Assembly (NCBI GenBank): GCA_023393165.1
Contig: JAEWMJ010000032.1
Coordinates: forward strand, 310,001 to 374,000
Direction: 5' to 3'
DNA: 64,000 bases
DNA from: Bacillota bacterium
Lineage (GTDB): Bacteria; Bacillota; Clostridia; Christensenellales; Christensenellaceae
This document shows positions 25,373 to 33,024 of the stretch, one piece after another. Position numbers and translations under genes: made by a program. Position 1 is the first letter of the stretch; each line of letters begins with the position of its first letter. Below the pieces are notes generated by a model. The model was given only the letters and a program-made list of their open reading frames with translations. It was not told the DNA's origin and searched no databases.

Positions 25373-26566
25373 TTACACCAGCCCTTCCACAAATTCTTGT
25401 ATACGCGCAAGGCCTTTTTGAATGCTTTCCCTGGATGTCGCATAAGAAAGACGGACAAAATGATCTGCGCCGAACGCAATGCCCGGAACGACCGCCACAA
25501 GATTTTTCTCCAGCAGGTATTCCGTAAAGGAAAGAGAACCCGTGATCTCTCTGCCGTCAGACTTTTTGCCTATGACGCCTGAAATGTCCAGCATCACATA
25601 AAACGCACCTTCGGGTTTGATGCATGAAACGCCCTGAATGCCATTGATGATCGAAACCATCATATCCCGCCTGAACTGGAATTCCCTGACCATTGCCACA
25701 AGGTCTTCCTGGGGGCCCGTGAGGGCCGTTACGCTCGCATACTGCGTAATGGAACTGGGATTAGATGTTGCGTGGCTCTGATAACTGTCCATTATTTTAG
25801 CCAGTTCCTTTCCCGAAGCCGTATAGCCCATCCTCCATCCGGTCATGGAATACGCCTTGGACAGGCCGTTGACAAGTATCGTGCGATTATAGGCGTCCTC
25901 GCTTAATGAAGGGAAGCTATAGTGTACGGTATTGTCGTACGTCAGTTCGTCATAGATTTCGTCCGCAACGACAAAAAGGTCGTATTTTTTTGCCGTTTCC
26001 GCAATCGCAAGCAGCGTCTCTTTGGAATAGATGCAGCCGCAGGGGTTGGACGGGCTGTTGACGATAATCGCGGCCGTTTTGGAAGTAACCGCCGCCTCGA
26101 TATCTTTTATTTGGGGTTCAAAATTGTTGCTTTCTGCAGCCTCGACATATACAGGTATTCCGTCCGCCATTTTTACCAGTTCCGGATAGGTCACCCAGTA
26201 GGGCGATATTATGATGACTTCGTCCCCCGGATTCAATATCGCCTGAAAGGCGTTGAACAGCGAATGTTTTGCGCCGTTGGAAATCACGATCTGGCCGGGT
26301 TCGTATTTGAGGCCGTATTTTCTTTCAAGGCGGCCCGCGACGGCTTTTTTCAATTCAAGTGTTCCGGACGCGGGAGTGTATTTGGTAAATCCCATGTCCA
26401 GAGCCTCTTTCGCTGCCTGTTTAATATAATCCGGGGTATCCATATCCGGTTCCCCGGCGCCAAACCCGATTACATCTTTTCCATTTTTGACCATCTCTTT
26501 TTCCATCGCTGTAATCTTAAGAGTAAGTGACGGTGAAATCGCAAGTGCCTTTTTAGAAAAATGCAT
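25373..26566 (-). CDS. Aspartate-type class I aminotransferase
   Basis: A 397-residue PLP aminotransferase. Family text: GFGAGEPDMDTPDYI at the N-terminus, NSPSNPCGC for the cofactor, ADEIYDELTYD, and the PLP lysine in NGLSKAYSMTGWRMGY near residue 233. It closely resembles clostridial aspartate aminotransferases of the Bacillus type. The start after GGAGG gives MHFSKKALAIS. The next gene begins three bases after the stop, so it is transcribed with the synthase. It is a distant paralogue of the aminotransferase at 22238. Confidence 0.92.
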   Translation of the reverse strand: MHFSKKALAISPSLTLKITAMEKEMVKNGKDVIGFGAGEPDMDTPDYIKQAAKEALDMGFTKYTPASGTLELKKAVAGRLERKYGLKYEPGQIVISNGAKHSLFNAFQAILNPGDEVIIISPYWVTYPELVKMADGIPVYVEAAESNNFEPQIKDIEAAVTSKTAAIIVNSPSNPCGCIYSKETLLAIAETAKKYDLFVVADEIYDELTYDNTVHYSFPSLSEDAYNRTILVNGLSKAYSMTGWRMGYTASGKELAKIMDSYQSHATSNPSSITQYASVTALTGPQEDLVAMVREFQFRRDMMVSIINGIQGVSCIKPEGAFYVMLDISGVIGKKSDGREITGSLSFTEYLLEKNLVAVVPGIAFGADHFVRLSYATSRESIQKGLARIQEFVEGLV

Positions 26567-26753
26567 AACAACCTCCATATATCTCAAAAAAATATTTAAT
26601 AATAATTACTCATTCCATTGTATTTATTTTATATGCCATTGTATCACAACAAATCTTGCAAGACAATAGAAATTGGGGCTTTATGAAATTATACGTTTGG
26701 TAAATTGCATATTATAAAAGAGAATCCGATGCCTTCCTGATTTGGAATAATGC

Positions 26754-26782
26754 TTGATTTTTATGCCTTTTATCTATAGAAT
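26754..26782 (+). promoter_or_regulatory. Promoter of the first degV gene
   Basis: TTGATT (26754-26759), 17 bases, TAGAAT (26777-26782), about 60 bases before the ATG at 26843. The surrounding 255-base spacer is AT-rich and holds no other gene I can see. Confidence 0.6.
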
Positions 26783-26842
26783 ACTAATATAAATGGAATA
26801 ATCTACAAACATCTCTATTTAAATAATGATGGGAGACACACT

Positions 26843-27715
26843 ATGCCAGAGTTTGTGATTGGGGCATGTTCATGCTGCGACCTGCCTTCGGAATACGCGG
26901 AACGCCGCAACTTGACCGTTTTGCCTTACCATTATTTTATGGACGGAAACGAATACCTCGAAGACCAGGGAAATCCCAAGGCCATAAAGGATTTTTACGA
27001 TAAACTGCGTGCAGGCATGGTATCCACTACTTCCATGGTCAACACGGAAGCATTTGAAAACCTGTTTCGTCCCGTTCTGGAGAGCGGCAAGGACATGATC
27101 TACTGCGTTTTATCATCCGGGCTCTCCGGCAGCTACAACAACGCAAAGACGATTGCGGACAAGCTTTCAAAAGAATTCCCGAAAAGAAAACTGTATGTGG
27201 TTGATTCCCTGTCGGCGGCCCGCGGGTTCGGGCTTCTCGTGCATTTGATGTTAAACCTTCGCGACCAGGGCAAAACGATCGACGAGGTTTTCAGGTGGAC
27301 GGAAGAAAATAAAAAATTTGTCATCCACTGGTTCGCGGTGGACAGTTTGGACCACCTGCGCCGGAGCGGCAGGGTTTCCCGCGCCACCGCTTTTTTGGGC
27401 ACATTGATGAACATCAAGCCCGTACTGCGGTTTGACGACGACGGCAGGATTATTCCCGTGGTAAAGATCCGCGGCCGTAAAAAATCCCTCATTGAACTGG
27501 TCAGTAAAATGGAAGAGCAGTTTATAGAACCCGAAGGCGCGACAGTATTTATCGGGCACGGGGACGCGCTGGAGGACGCGCAGTTTGTAGAGAAGCTTGT
27601 ATGGGAGCGTTATCCGATGATAAAGGAAACTCTCATCCATACCATCGGCCCTATCGTGGGAACCCATTCCGGGCCGTCCACGATCGCACTTCATTATCTG
27701 GGAAATGCAAGATAA
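26843..27715 (+). CDS. DegV family protein (first of three)
   Basis: A 290-residue fatty-acid-binding protein of the DegV/FakB family. Such proteins hold a fatty acid for phosphorylation by FakA-type kinases in lipid scavenging. Visible family sites: TSMVN near residue 62, LSSGLSGSYNNA near 93, VDSLSAARGFGLL near 118, and the C-terminal GPIVGTHSGP. No FakA kinase gene is in the window. GGGAG precedes the ATG. It is closely similar to the second copy at 28437. Confidence 0.9.
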   Translation: MPEFVIGACSCCDLPSEYAERRNLTVLPYHYFMDGNEYLEDQGNPKAIKDFYDKLRAGMVSTTSMVNTEAFENLFRPVLESGKDMIYCVLSSGLSGSYNNAKTIADKLSKEFPKRKLYVVDSLSAARGFGLLVHLMLNLRDQGKTIDEVFRWTEENKKFVIHWFAVDSLDHLRRSGRVSRATAFLGTLMNIKPVLRFDDDGRIIPVVKIRGRKKSLIELVSKMEEQFIEPEGATVFIGHGDALEDAQFVEKLVWERYPMIKETLIHTIGPIVGTHSGPSTIALHYLGNAR

Positions 27716-27729
27716 ATTATATAAATACT

Positions 27730-27756
27730 AAAGCCGCCTTACGGCGGCTTTTGGTT
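27730..27756 (+). terminator. Terminator after the first degV
   Basis: AAAGCCGCC (27730-27738), TTAC, GGCGGCTTT (27743-27751), then TTGGTTATTT. Perfect nine-pair stem. Confidence 0.85.
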
Positions 27757-27833
27757 ATTTATTACTTTCTTTAGAAAAAAGGAAGGTAATCAAAAGAAAA
27801 TCAATTACCAATTTATATTAGGTTTTCTTTGGG

Positions 27834-27864
27834 GATACCTTTCTTTTTTCAAAAGAAAGGTATC
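27834..27864. repeat. Perfect 14-bp inverted repeat
   Basis: GATACCTTTCTTTT (27834-27847), TTC, AAAAGAAAGGTATC (27851-27864). T7 follows on the plus strand. The right arm overlaps the stop codon of the minus-strand zinc-ribbon gene. It may be a terminator or one copy of a dispersed small repeat; no second copy is in the window. Confidence 0.6.
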
Positions 27865-28231
27865 ACAATTTTTTTCCGCAATAAGGGCAATAAACAAATC
27901 CGCCGTCCAGACGGCCGCCGCAGTAGGGGCAGTGTCCCCCGCCGCCTGATCCCGTGGATTGCCTCCGGCATTTTTCAAAATCTATTTCACCGGTACGCAG
28001 GATTTCGTCCGCCGTTTCCTTATCGCAGGCGTACAAAGCGCCGCAGCACTTCAGCTGAACAAAATAGGTTTTATTCCACTTGAACAGGGGAATAAAGAAA
28101 AAATGAAAAAAAGTATAGCTTAAAACCAGCCGGGCTGCGGTATACCTGCCACAGGCCGGGCAGACAATATTTCCGATTACGCGCAATTCTTTGGCGTCGT
28201 CCTCTATACCAAAAATACCTATAAAAAACAT
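27863..28231 (-). CDS. Zinc-ribbon protein
   Basis: A 122-residue protein with an N-terminal MFFIGIFGI segment, a first CPACG pair (residues about 22-26), a KCCGALYAC segment, and a C-terminal zinc ribbon CPYCGGRLDGGFVYCPYCG. A hydrophobic stretch (LVLSYTFFHFFFIPLF) may associate with the membrane. It resembles short clostridial zinc-ribbon proteins of unknown role. I choose the ATG at 28231 because the family-like text starts there and a TATAAT box ends six bases upstream, as for DUF5685. The frame stays open 38 codons further. Confidence 0.7.
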   Translation of the reverse strand: MFFIGIFGIEDDAKELRVIGNIVCPACGRYTAARLVLSYTFFHFFFIPLFKWNKTYFVQLKCCGALYACDKETADEILRTGEIDFEKCRRQSTGSGGGGHCPYCGGRLDGGFVYCPYCGKKL

Positions 28232-28237
28232 AAGATT

Positions 28238-28246
28238 ATTATAGCA
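28238..28246 (-). promoter_or_regulatory. Extended -10 promoter at the zinc-ribbon start codon
   Basis: The minus strand reads TGCTATAAT, then AATCTT, then ATG at 28231. Geometry is the same as at the DUF5685 gene: six bases between box and start codon, and no Shine-Dalgarno. Confidence 0.6.
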
Positions 28247-28436
28247 CACCCGGCTTCGTGCAGCAATTTTGCTTTTTATCCTGGCTGTCTTCCGCATGAA
28301 ACTGCTCACAATATACTTCGTCATCAATCTGTCATATCTGTTCACCGAAAGCCTATTGATTTTTCTAGTATTTGTTATAAAATATTACTATATCGTTTTT
28401 ATCAACAGGGCTAATTTATTATTAGGAGTTATCATT

Positions 28437-29309
28437 ATGTCGGATTTTGTAGTAGGAGCATGTTCCTCAAGCGATTTGCCGCCCGAATACGCGGCCAAAC
28501 GCGGCTTGGTTATTTTGCCATACCACTATGTGATCGACGGCAAAGAGTACCTTGAAAACCAGGAGGGATGCCTCACCGTCAAGGAGTTTTACGACAAACT
28601 GAGAGCAGGATTCAATTCCACTACATCCAGCGTAAACCCCGAGACCTTTGAAACACTCTTCCGTTCCGTACTCGAACAGGGAAAAGACATTATTTATGTG
28701 GTATTGTCCTCCGGGCTCTCCGCTACCTACAGCCATGCAAAAATGGTGGCGGATAAACTTTCTGAAGAATTTCCGGAAAGAAAACTGTATATTGTGGATT
28801 CCTTGTCCGCAACGGCAGGGTTCGCGCTTTTAGTGCATCTGATCCTCAATATGCGGGACGAAGGCAAGTCCATCGATGAAATATACGAGTGGGCTTTGCG
28901 AAGCAACAAAAAGATCATCCACTGGTTTGTAGTGGAAAACCTGGATTACCTCCGGCGAGGAGGAAGGATCACGCACGCCAGCGCTTTTCTTGGAACCGCG
29001 CTCAACATCAAACCCGTACTGCGATTTGACGACGAGGGAAAAATTATACCGACAGACAAGATACGGGGCCGCAGGAAATCGCTGATAGAACTTGTGGGTA
29101 AAATGGACGGCCAGATCGTAAATCCCGAAGGCGGCACCGTTTATTTAAGCCACGGAGACTGCCTGGAGGATGCGCAGTTTGTGAGAGGACTTGTACAGGA
29201 ACGCTATCCGAAACTCAAGGAAACGGTGATCCTGGATACCGGACCTGTCATAGGCTCGCATACAGGGCCGGGCATTGTAACGCTCCATTATCTGGGGAAC
29301 AAACGGTAA
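28437..29309 (+). CDS. DegV family protein (second of three)
   Basis: A 290-residue paralogue of the first DegV, alignable along its whole length without gaps by eye. Sites: TSSVN near residue 62, LSSGLSATYSHA near 93, VDSLSATAGFALL near 118, and GPVIGSHTGP at the C-terminus. The start is the ATG at 28437 after AGGAG, eight bases away; the open frame extends 56 codons upstream but that part runs over the zinc-ribbon promoter. Role as for the first copy. Confidence 0.9.
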   Translation: MSDFVVGACSSSDLPPEYAAKRGLVILPYHYVIDGKEYLENQEGCLTVKEFYDKLRAGFNSTTSSVNPETFETLFRSVLEQGKDIIYVVLSSGLSATYSHAKMVADKLSEEFPERKLYIVDSLSATAGFALLVHLILNMRDEGKSIDEIYEWALRSNKKIIHWFVVENLDYLRRGGRITHASAFLGTALNIKPVLRFDDEGKIIPTDKIRGRRKSLIELVGKMDGQIVNPEGGTVYLSHGDCLEDAQFVRGLVQERYPKLKETVILDTGPVIGSHTGPGIVTLHYLGNKR

Positions 29310-29621
29310 TTATTTTTTATCATATTCATTATTAAAAAAATATTTAGCAAAACAGCGTGTCATAGAAGACGCGCTGTTTTTGTTTTTTAGCCGCCAACAT
29401 TGACTTTCCCGCTTTTTGATGCTATTATTTTCCTGAACGTTTCTACAACGAAATCAAGGAATCATTCGTATTGGGCGAAGGTCATTGCAAATCGCTGCAT
29501 CAGAATCGAGCCAAGCTTCTCAAAGAAACCCGGTTCCTTTTTAGTTGCTCAGTTTTTATCATATTCTTAATTCAGAGCCCGCCTGCGGGCTGCAAATTTT
29601 GACCAAGAAAAGGAGGACTTT
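29310..29621 (+). other. Spacer before the third degV
   Basis: 312 bases. It begins with the terminator at 29349-29388. The middle has a short frame reading NEIKESFVLGEGHC that I cannot assign and that may be a gene remnant. Near the end a perfect AGCCCGC/GCGGGCT hairpin (29576-29591) lies 30 bases before the third degV. No clear -35/-10 pair was found. Confidence 0.4.
29349..29388 (+). terminator. Terminator after the second degV
   Basis: AAAACAGCGTGTC (29349-29361) pairs with GACGCGCTGTTTT (29368-29380) over 13 positions with one G-U; TGTTTTTT follows. Confidence 0.88.
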
Positions 29622-30497
29622 ATGTCAGAATTCATTGTTGCCACAGTCTCGACCGCGGATATGGAAGAAGAGTACATGCATGAACACAATATACCGTTTT
29701 TAATGTACCCATATACGGTCGGCAAAGAGGTATTGATGGACGACTGCAAAAAAGAGACCCGCGACCTTACCTGGAAGCTCATGCGGGCGGGCGAGCTTAC
29801 GACCACGTCCATGATAAACACCTACACATATTTTGAATTATTTGATAACCTTATGCAGCAGGGCAAGGACGTCTTGTTCCTCGAAATGTCGGACAAGCTG
29901 TCCCGTTCTTATAACAACGCTGTGGAAGCGGCAAAAATGCTGGAAGAAAAGCATTATAAAAACCGCTTTTACCTCATGAACACGCTGTGCATGTCAGGCG
30001 GCCTCGGCTTGCTGCTCCATTACGTCCGGATCATGCGTGATGAAGGCAAAACCCTCGACGAAACGGTCGAATGGGCGGAAGCCAACAAGCTCAAAATAAT
30101 GCACTGGTTCACCGTGCAAGACTTAAACTTTTTGAAACGCGGCGGCCGCGTCTCAAACAGCGCCGCATGGATCGGCACCCTGCTGAATATAAAACCTGTG
30201 CTATATACGAATTCCCAGGGAGCGCTGGTCGCTCTGGAAAAAGAACGCGGCAGAAAAAGAGCGCTTGCAAGCATCTTAAACCACATGAAGGAAGATTTCA
30301 CAGAACCCGACGGCAAGGAAGTTTTCATAAATCATGCCGACTGTCTTGAAGATGCGGAGTTCATGCGGGACAAGATCAAGGAAATGTTCCCTACCGTGGG
30401 CAAAATAACCGTTATGTCTTTGGGCGCGGTCATAGGCGCGCACTGCGGTCCCGGACTTTTGACGATATTCTATCTCGGGAAAGCGCGATACAAATAA
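29622..30497 (+). CDS. Divergent DegV family protein (third of three)
   Basis: A 291-residue DegV-fold protein with the family frame (TSMINTYTYFE, SYNNAVEAA, GGRVSNSAAWIGTLLNIKPV, GAVIGAHCGPG). It differs where ligand carboxylate contacts are expected: LSSGLS of the other two copies is EMSDKLS here, and VDSLSA is MNTLCMS. It may bind a different fatty acid or have another role. AAAGGAGG precedes the ATG. Codon style matches its neighbours. Confidence 0.88.
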   Translation: MSEFIVATVSTADMEEEYMHEHNIPFLMYPYTVGKEVLMDDCKKETRDLTWKLMRAGELTTTSMINTYTYFELFDNLMQQGKDVLFLEMSDKLSRSYNNAVEAAKMLEEKHYKNRFYLMNTLCMSGGLGLLLHYVRIMRDEGKTLDETVEWAEANKLKIMHWFTVQDLNFLKRGGRVSNSAAWIGTLLNIKPVLYTNSQGALVALEKERGRKRALASILNHMKEDFTEPDGKEVFINHADCLEDAEFMRDKIKEMFPTVGKITVMSLGAVIGAHCGPGLLTIFYLGKARYK

Positions 30498-30529
30498 GCA
30501 AAACAAGAACTCATACGGCAAATTTTTAA

Positions 30530-30554
30530 GAGCTCCGGAAACGGCGCTCTTTTT
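30530..30554 (+). terminator. Terminator after the third degV
   Basis: GAGCTCCG, GAAA, CGGCGCTC (one internal mismatch) at 30530-30549, followed by TTTTTG. Confidence 0.7.
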
Positions 30555-30684
30555 GCCGGCAATAATTGCCCATTCATCCACTTCATTACCAATATCTTCT
30601 TATAAAAATCAGTTTACAACGGTCTTTTCGGCTTATATTAAGAACAGATAATGATAATCCCTACTAAAATACTTGGATTATATA

Positions 30685-30733
30685 TTGACATGAATATGCT
30701 TTTGTATTATGATGCTATATCATAGCAATATAG
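30685..30733 (+). promoter_or_regulatory. Promoter and dyad operator of the isc operon
   Basis: TTGACA (30685-30690), 17 bases, TATGAT (30708-30713). Directly after the -10 lies CTATAT-CATAGCA-ATATAG (30715-30733), a perfect six-base inverted repeat over the start point, well placed for autorepression by the Rrf2/IscR protein encoded next. Confidence 0.65.
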
Positions 30734-30773
30734 TAGGAATTGTTTCAGGTAATACAAAAAAGGAGGTGCGGCC

Positions 30774-31298
30774 ATGAAACTATCAACTAAGGGAAGGTAC
30801 GGCCTTCGCGCGCTGGTCGATCTGGCCCTGCAAAGCGGACCCGACGTGGTATCCATCAGCAGCATAGCCCAACGGCAGGGTATCTCCGAACGCTATCTGG
30901 AGCAGCTGATGGCAAAGCTTAAAAAATCCGGAATCATCACCAGCATCAGGGGCGCGCAGGGCGGTTATGTTTTAGCCAAAAACCCGGAAGAGATCACAAT
31001 CGGCGACATACTTCGTTCGCTGGAAGGCGACCTGAATCCGGTGGATTGCCCCGAAGTCATGGAAACCGGCAAATGCAGCGGATCCGGCCAGTGCGCAGCC
31101 AAAATGGTCTGGAAAAAAATAAACGATGTGATCAACCAGACTGTAAACAGCATTAAGCTGAGCGATCTATTGGAAGAGCAGCGGCGCGGGGGAAGCGATC
31201 CTCTGCAAACAAACGGAAAATCAAACCAAAAAGGGGAGAAAGCAGATGGACAGAATGATTTATTTGGACAATGCTGCCACCACGGCAACAAGGCCTGA
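30774..31298 (+). CDS. iscR: Rrf2-family iron-sulfur regulator, IscR-like
   Basis: A 174-residue winged-helix repressor. The N-terminus MKLSTKGRYGLRALVDLAL is the Rrf2 signature, and SERYLEQLMAKLKKSGII is the recognition region. Three cysteines in CPEVMETGKCSGSGQC (about residues 92-107) match the [2Fe-2S] ligands of IscR. The C-terminus after residue 140 is longer than usual and overlaps iscS by 53 bases in another frame, so its last residues are probably unconstrained. It likely represses its own operon when clusters are plentiful. Confidence 0.9.
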   Translation: MKLSTKGRYGLRALVDLALQSGPDVVSISSIAQRQGISERYLEQLMAKLKKSGIITSIRGAQGGYVLAKNPEEITIGDILRSLEGDLNPVDCPEVMETGKCSGSGQCAAKMVWKKINDVINQTVNSIKLSDLLEEQRRGGSDPLQTNGKSNQKGEKADGQNDLFGQCCHHGNKA

Positions 31299-32430
31299 AG
31301 CAGTACAGGCAATGCTGCCCTATTTTACGGAACGTTTCGGCAACCCTTCCAGCCTGTACGGGTTTGCCGCGCAAAATAGAAAAGCCGTGGAATCGTCGAG
31401 AGAAACGATCGCCGGAGTGATAGGCGCGTCCGGCCAGGAAATATACTTTACTGCAGGCGGGACCGAATCGGACAACTGGGCGATCAAGGGAACGGCCGAA
31501 GCCCTGAAACAAAAGGGGAACCATATCATTACCTCCAAAATCGAACACCATGCGGTGCTGCATACCTGCCAATATCTTGAGAAAAACGGTTTTGAGGTTA
31601 CATATCTTGACGTTGATGAATTTGGAATGGTAAACCCGGACGAGCTGAAAGCCGCTATCCGTCCCTCGACAATCCTGATTTCAATCATGTTCGCCAACAA
31701 TGAGATCGGTACAGTTGAGCCTATCCGCGAACTGGGCGCAATAGCCAGGGAACACGGAATACTGTTTCATACGGATGCGGTACAGGCCTTCGGACAGATA
31801 CCCATTGACGTAAATGAATGCAATATCGATATGCTGAGCGCCAGCGGGCACAAACTGAACGGCCCCAAGGGCATAGGCATATTGTATGTGAAAAAAGGCC
31901 TGCGGCTGCGGCCCTTCATTCACGGCGGCTCACAGGAAAAGAGCAAACGTGCGGGCACTGAAAACGTACCGGGCATCGTCGGCCTTGGGAAAGCGGCCGA
32001 GATCGCGCTGGCCACAATGGATGAACGCATCCGGAAAGAAACCGCCCTGCGCGACCACCTGATCAAAAAGGTTCTTGCCGAAGTGCCCCATTCCAGGCTG
32101 AACGGCCACCCCACGCAGAGGCTTCCGGGCAACGCGCATTTCTGCTTCCGTTTTGTGGAGGGTGAGTCGCTTCTGCTGTTTCTGGACAGAAAAGGCATAT
32201 GCGCTTCCAGCGGTTCCGCCTGCACGTCCGGATCGCTTGACCCGTCCCACGTTCTGCTGGCAATCGGGCTGCCGCACGAGATCGCGCACGGCTCGCTCCG
32301 GCTGACTTTAAACGAAACCAATACCCTGGAAGAAATGGATTATACCGCACAGTCCGTATCTGAGGTCGTGGCGCGCCTGAGAAGCATGTCACCGCTCTAT
32401 GAGGACTTTATCAAGAAAGGAGAAAACTAA
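31246..32430 (+). CDS. iscS: Cysteine desulfurase
   Basis: A 394-residue PLP enzyme that takes sulfur from cysteine to build iron-sulfur clusters. The N-terminal YLDNAATT is the NifS/IscS signature. The PLP lysine is in SASGHKLNGPKG near residue 203, and the persulfide cysteine is in SSGSACTSG near residue 326. GGGAGAAAG precedes the ATG. It is of the NifS/IscS group I type and abuts iscU with a TAATG overlap. Confidence 0.95.
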   Translation: MDRMIYLDNAATTATRPEAVQAMLPYFTERFGNPSSLYGFAAQNRKAVESSRETIAGVIGASGQEIYFTAGGTESDNWAIKGTAEALKQKGNHIITSKIEHHAVLHTCQYLEKNGFEVTYLDVDEFGMVNPDELKAAIRPSTILISIMFANNEIGTVEPIRELGAIAREHGILFHTDAVQAFGQIPIDVNECNIDMLSASGHKLNGPKGIGILYVKKGLRLRPFIHGGSQEKSKRAGTENVPGIVGLGKAAEIALATMDERIRKETALRDHLIKKVLAEVPHSRLNGHPTQRLPGNAHFCFRFVEGESLLLFLDRKGICASSGSACTSGSLDPSHVLLAIGLPHEIAHGSLRLTLNETNTLEEMDYTAQSVSEVVARLRSMSPLYEDFIKKGEN

Positions 32431-32864
32431 TGTACAGCGAAAAAGTGATGGAACATTTCGAAAATCCGAGAAATGTAGGTGAAATAGAAAATGCGAGCGG
32501 CGTAGGCACGGTTGGGAACGCACAATGCGGTGATATTATGCGTATTTATCTGGATATAGACGAAAATAAGATCATCCGCGACGTCAAATTTAAAACATTC
32601 GGATGCGGCGCCGCAATCGCCACCAGCAGTATGGCGACGGAACTTGTAAAAGGCAAGTCTGTTAACGAAGCCCTTCAGATCACCAATAAAGCGGTCATGG
32701 AAGCGCTGGACGGACTCCCTGACGTGAAGATCCACTGTTCCCTGCTCGCCGAAGAAGCCATTCATGCCGCGCTGTGGGATTACGCGGAAAAAAACGGGAT
32801 TGAGATCGAAGGCTTAAAAAAGCCCAAAAGCGATATCCATGAGTGCGAGATCAACGAGGAATAA
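32430..32864 (+). CDS. iscU: Iron-sulfur cluster scaffold IscU/NifU N-terminal type
   Basis: A 144-residue scaffold protein on which clusters are assembled from IscS sulfur and iron. Three cluster cysteines are seen: VGNAQCGDIM near residue 35, FGCGAA near 61, and HCSLLAEEAI near 105. The short C-terminal extension (KPKSDIHECEINEE) is usual in clostridial NifU-like proteins. TAATG overlap with iscS means coupled translation. No HscA, HscB or ferredoxin gene follows. Confidence 0.95.
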   Translation: MYSEKVMEHFENPRNVGEIENASGVGTVGNAQCGDIMRIYLDIDENKIIRDVKFKTFGCGAAIATSSMATELVKGKSVNEALQITNKAVMEALDGLPDVKIHCSLLAEEAIHAALWDYAEKNGIEIEGLKKPKSDIHECEINEE

Positions 32865-32897
32865 TTCGTATTATCCTTAAAAAATATAAAAAGGTTC

Positions 32898-32921
32898 AAA
32901 AAAAGCCTCCAGGCTTTTTTT
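32898..32921 (+). terminator. Terminator of the isc operon
   Basis: AAAAGCCT, CC, AGGCTTTT with flanking A and T runs (TTTTTTT after). nifJ is thus a separate unit, with its own start about 100 bases on. Confidence 0.85.
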
Positions 32922-33024
32922 GTTTTACGGAGCGGTTCTTTTGTTCCCCGCCGGTTTCTTTGTGATAAAAAAAGGCGACGTGCAAATAATAAATTCATTA
33001 TTAAAAAATAAGGAGTTCACGACG

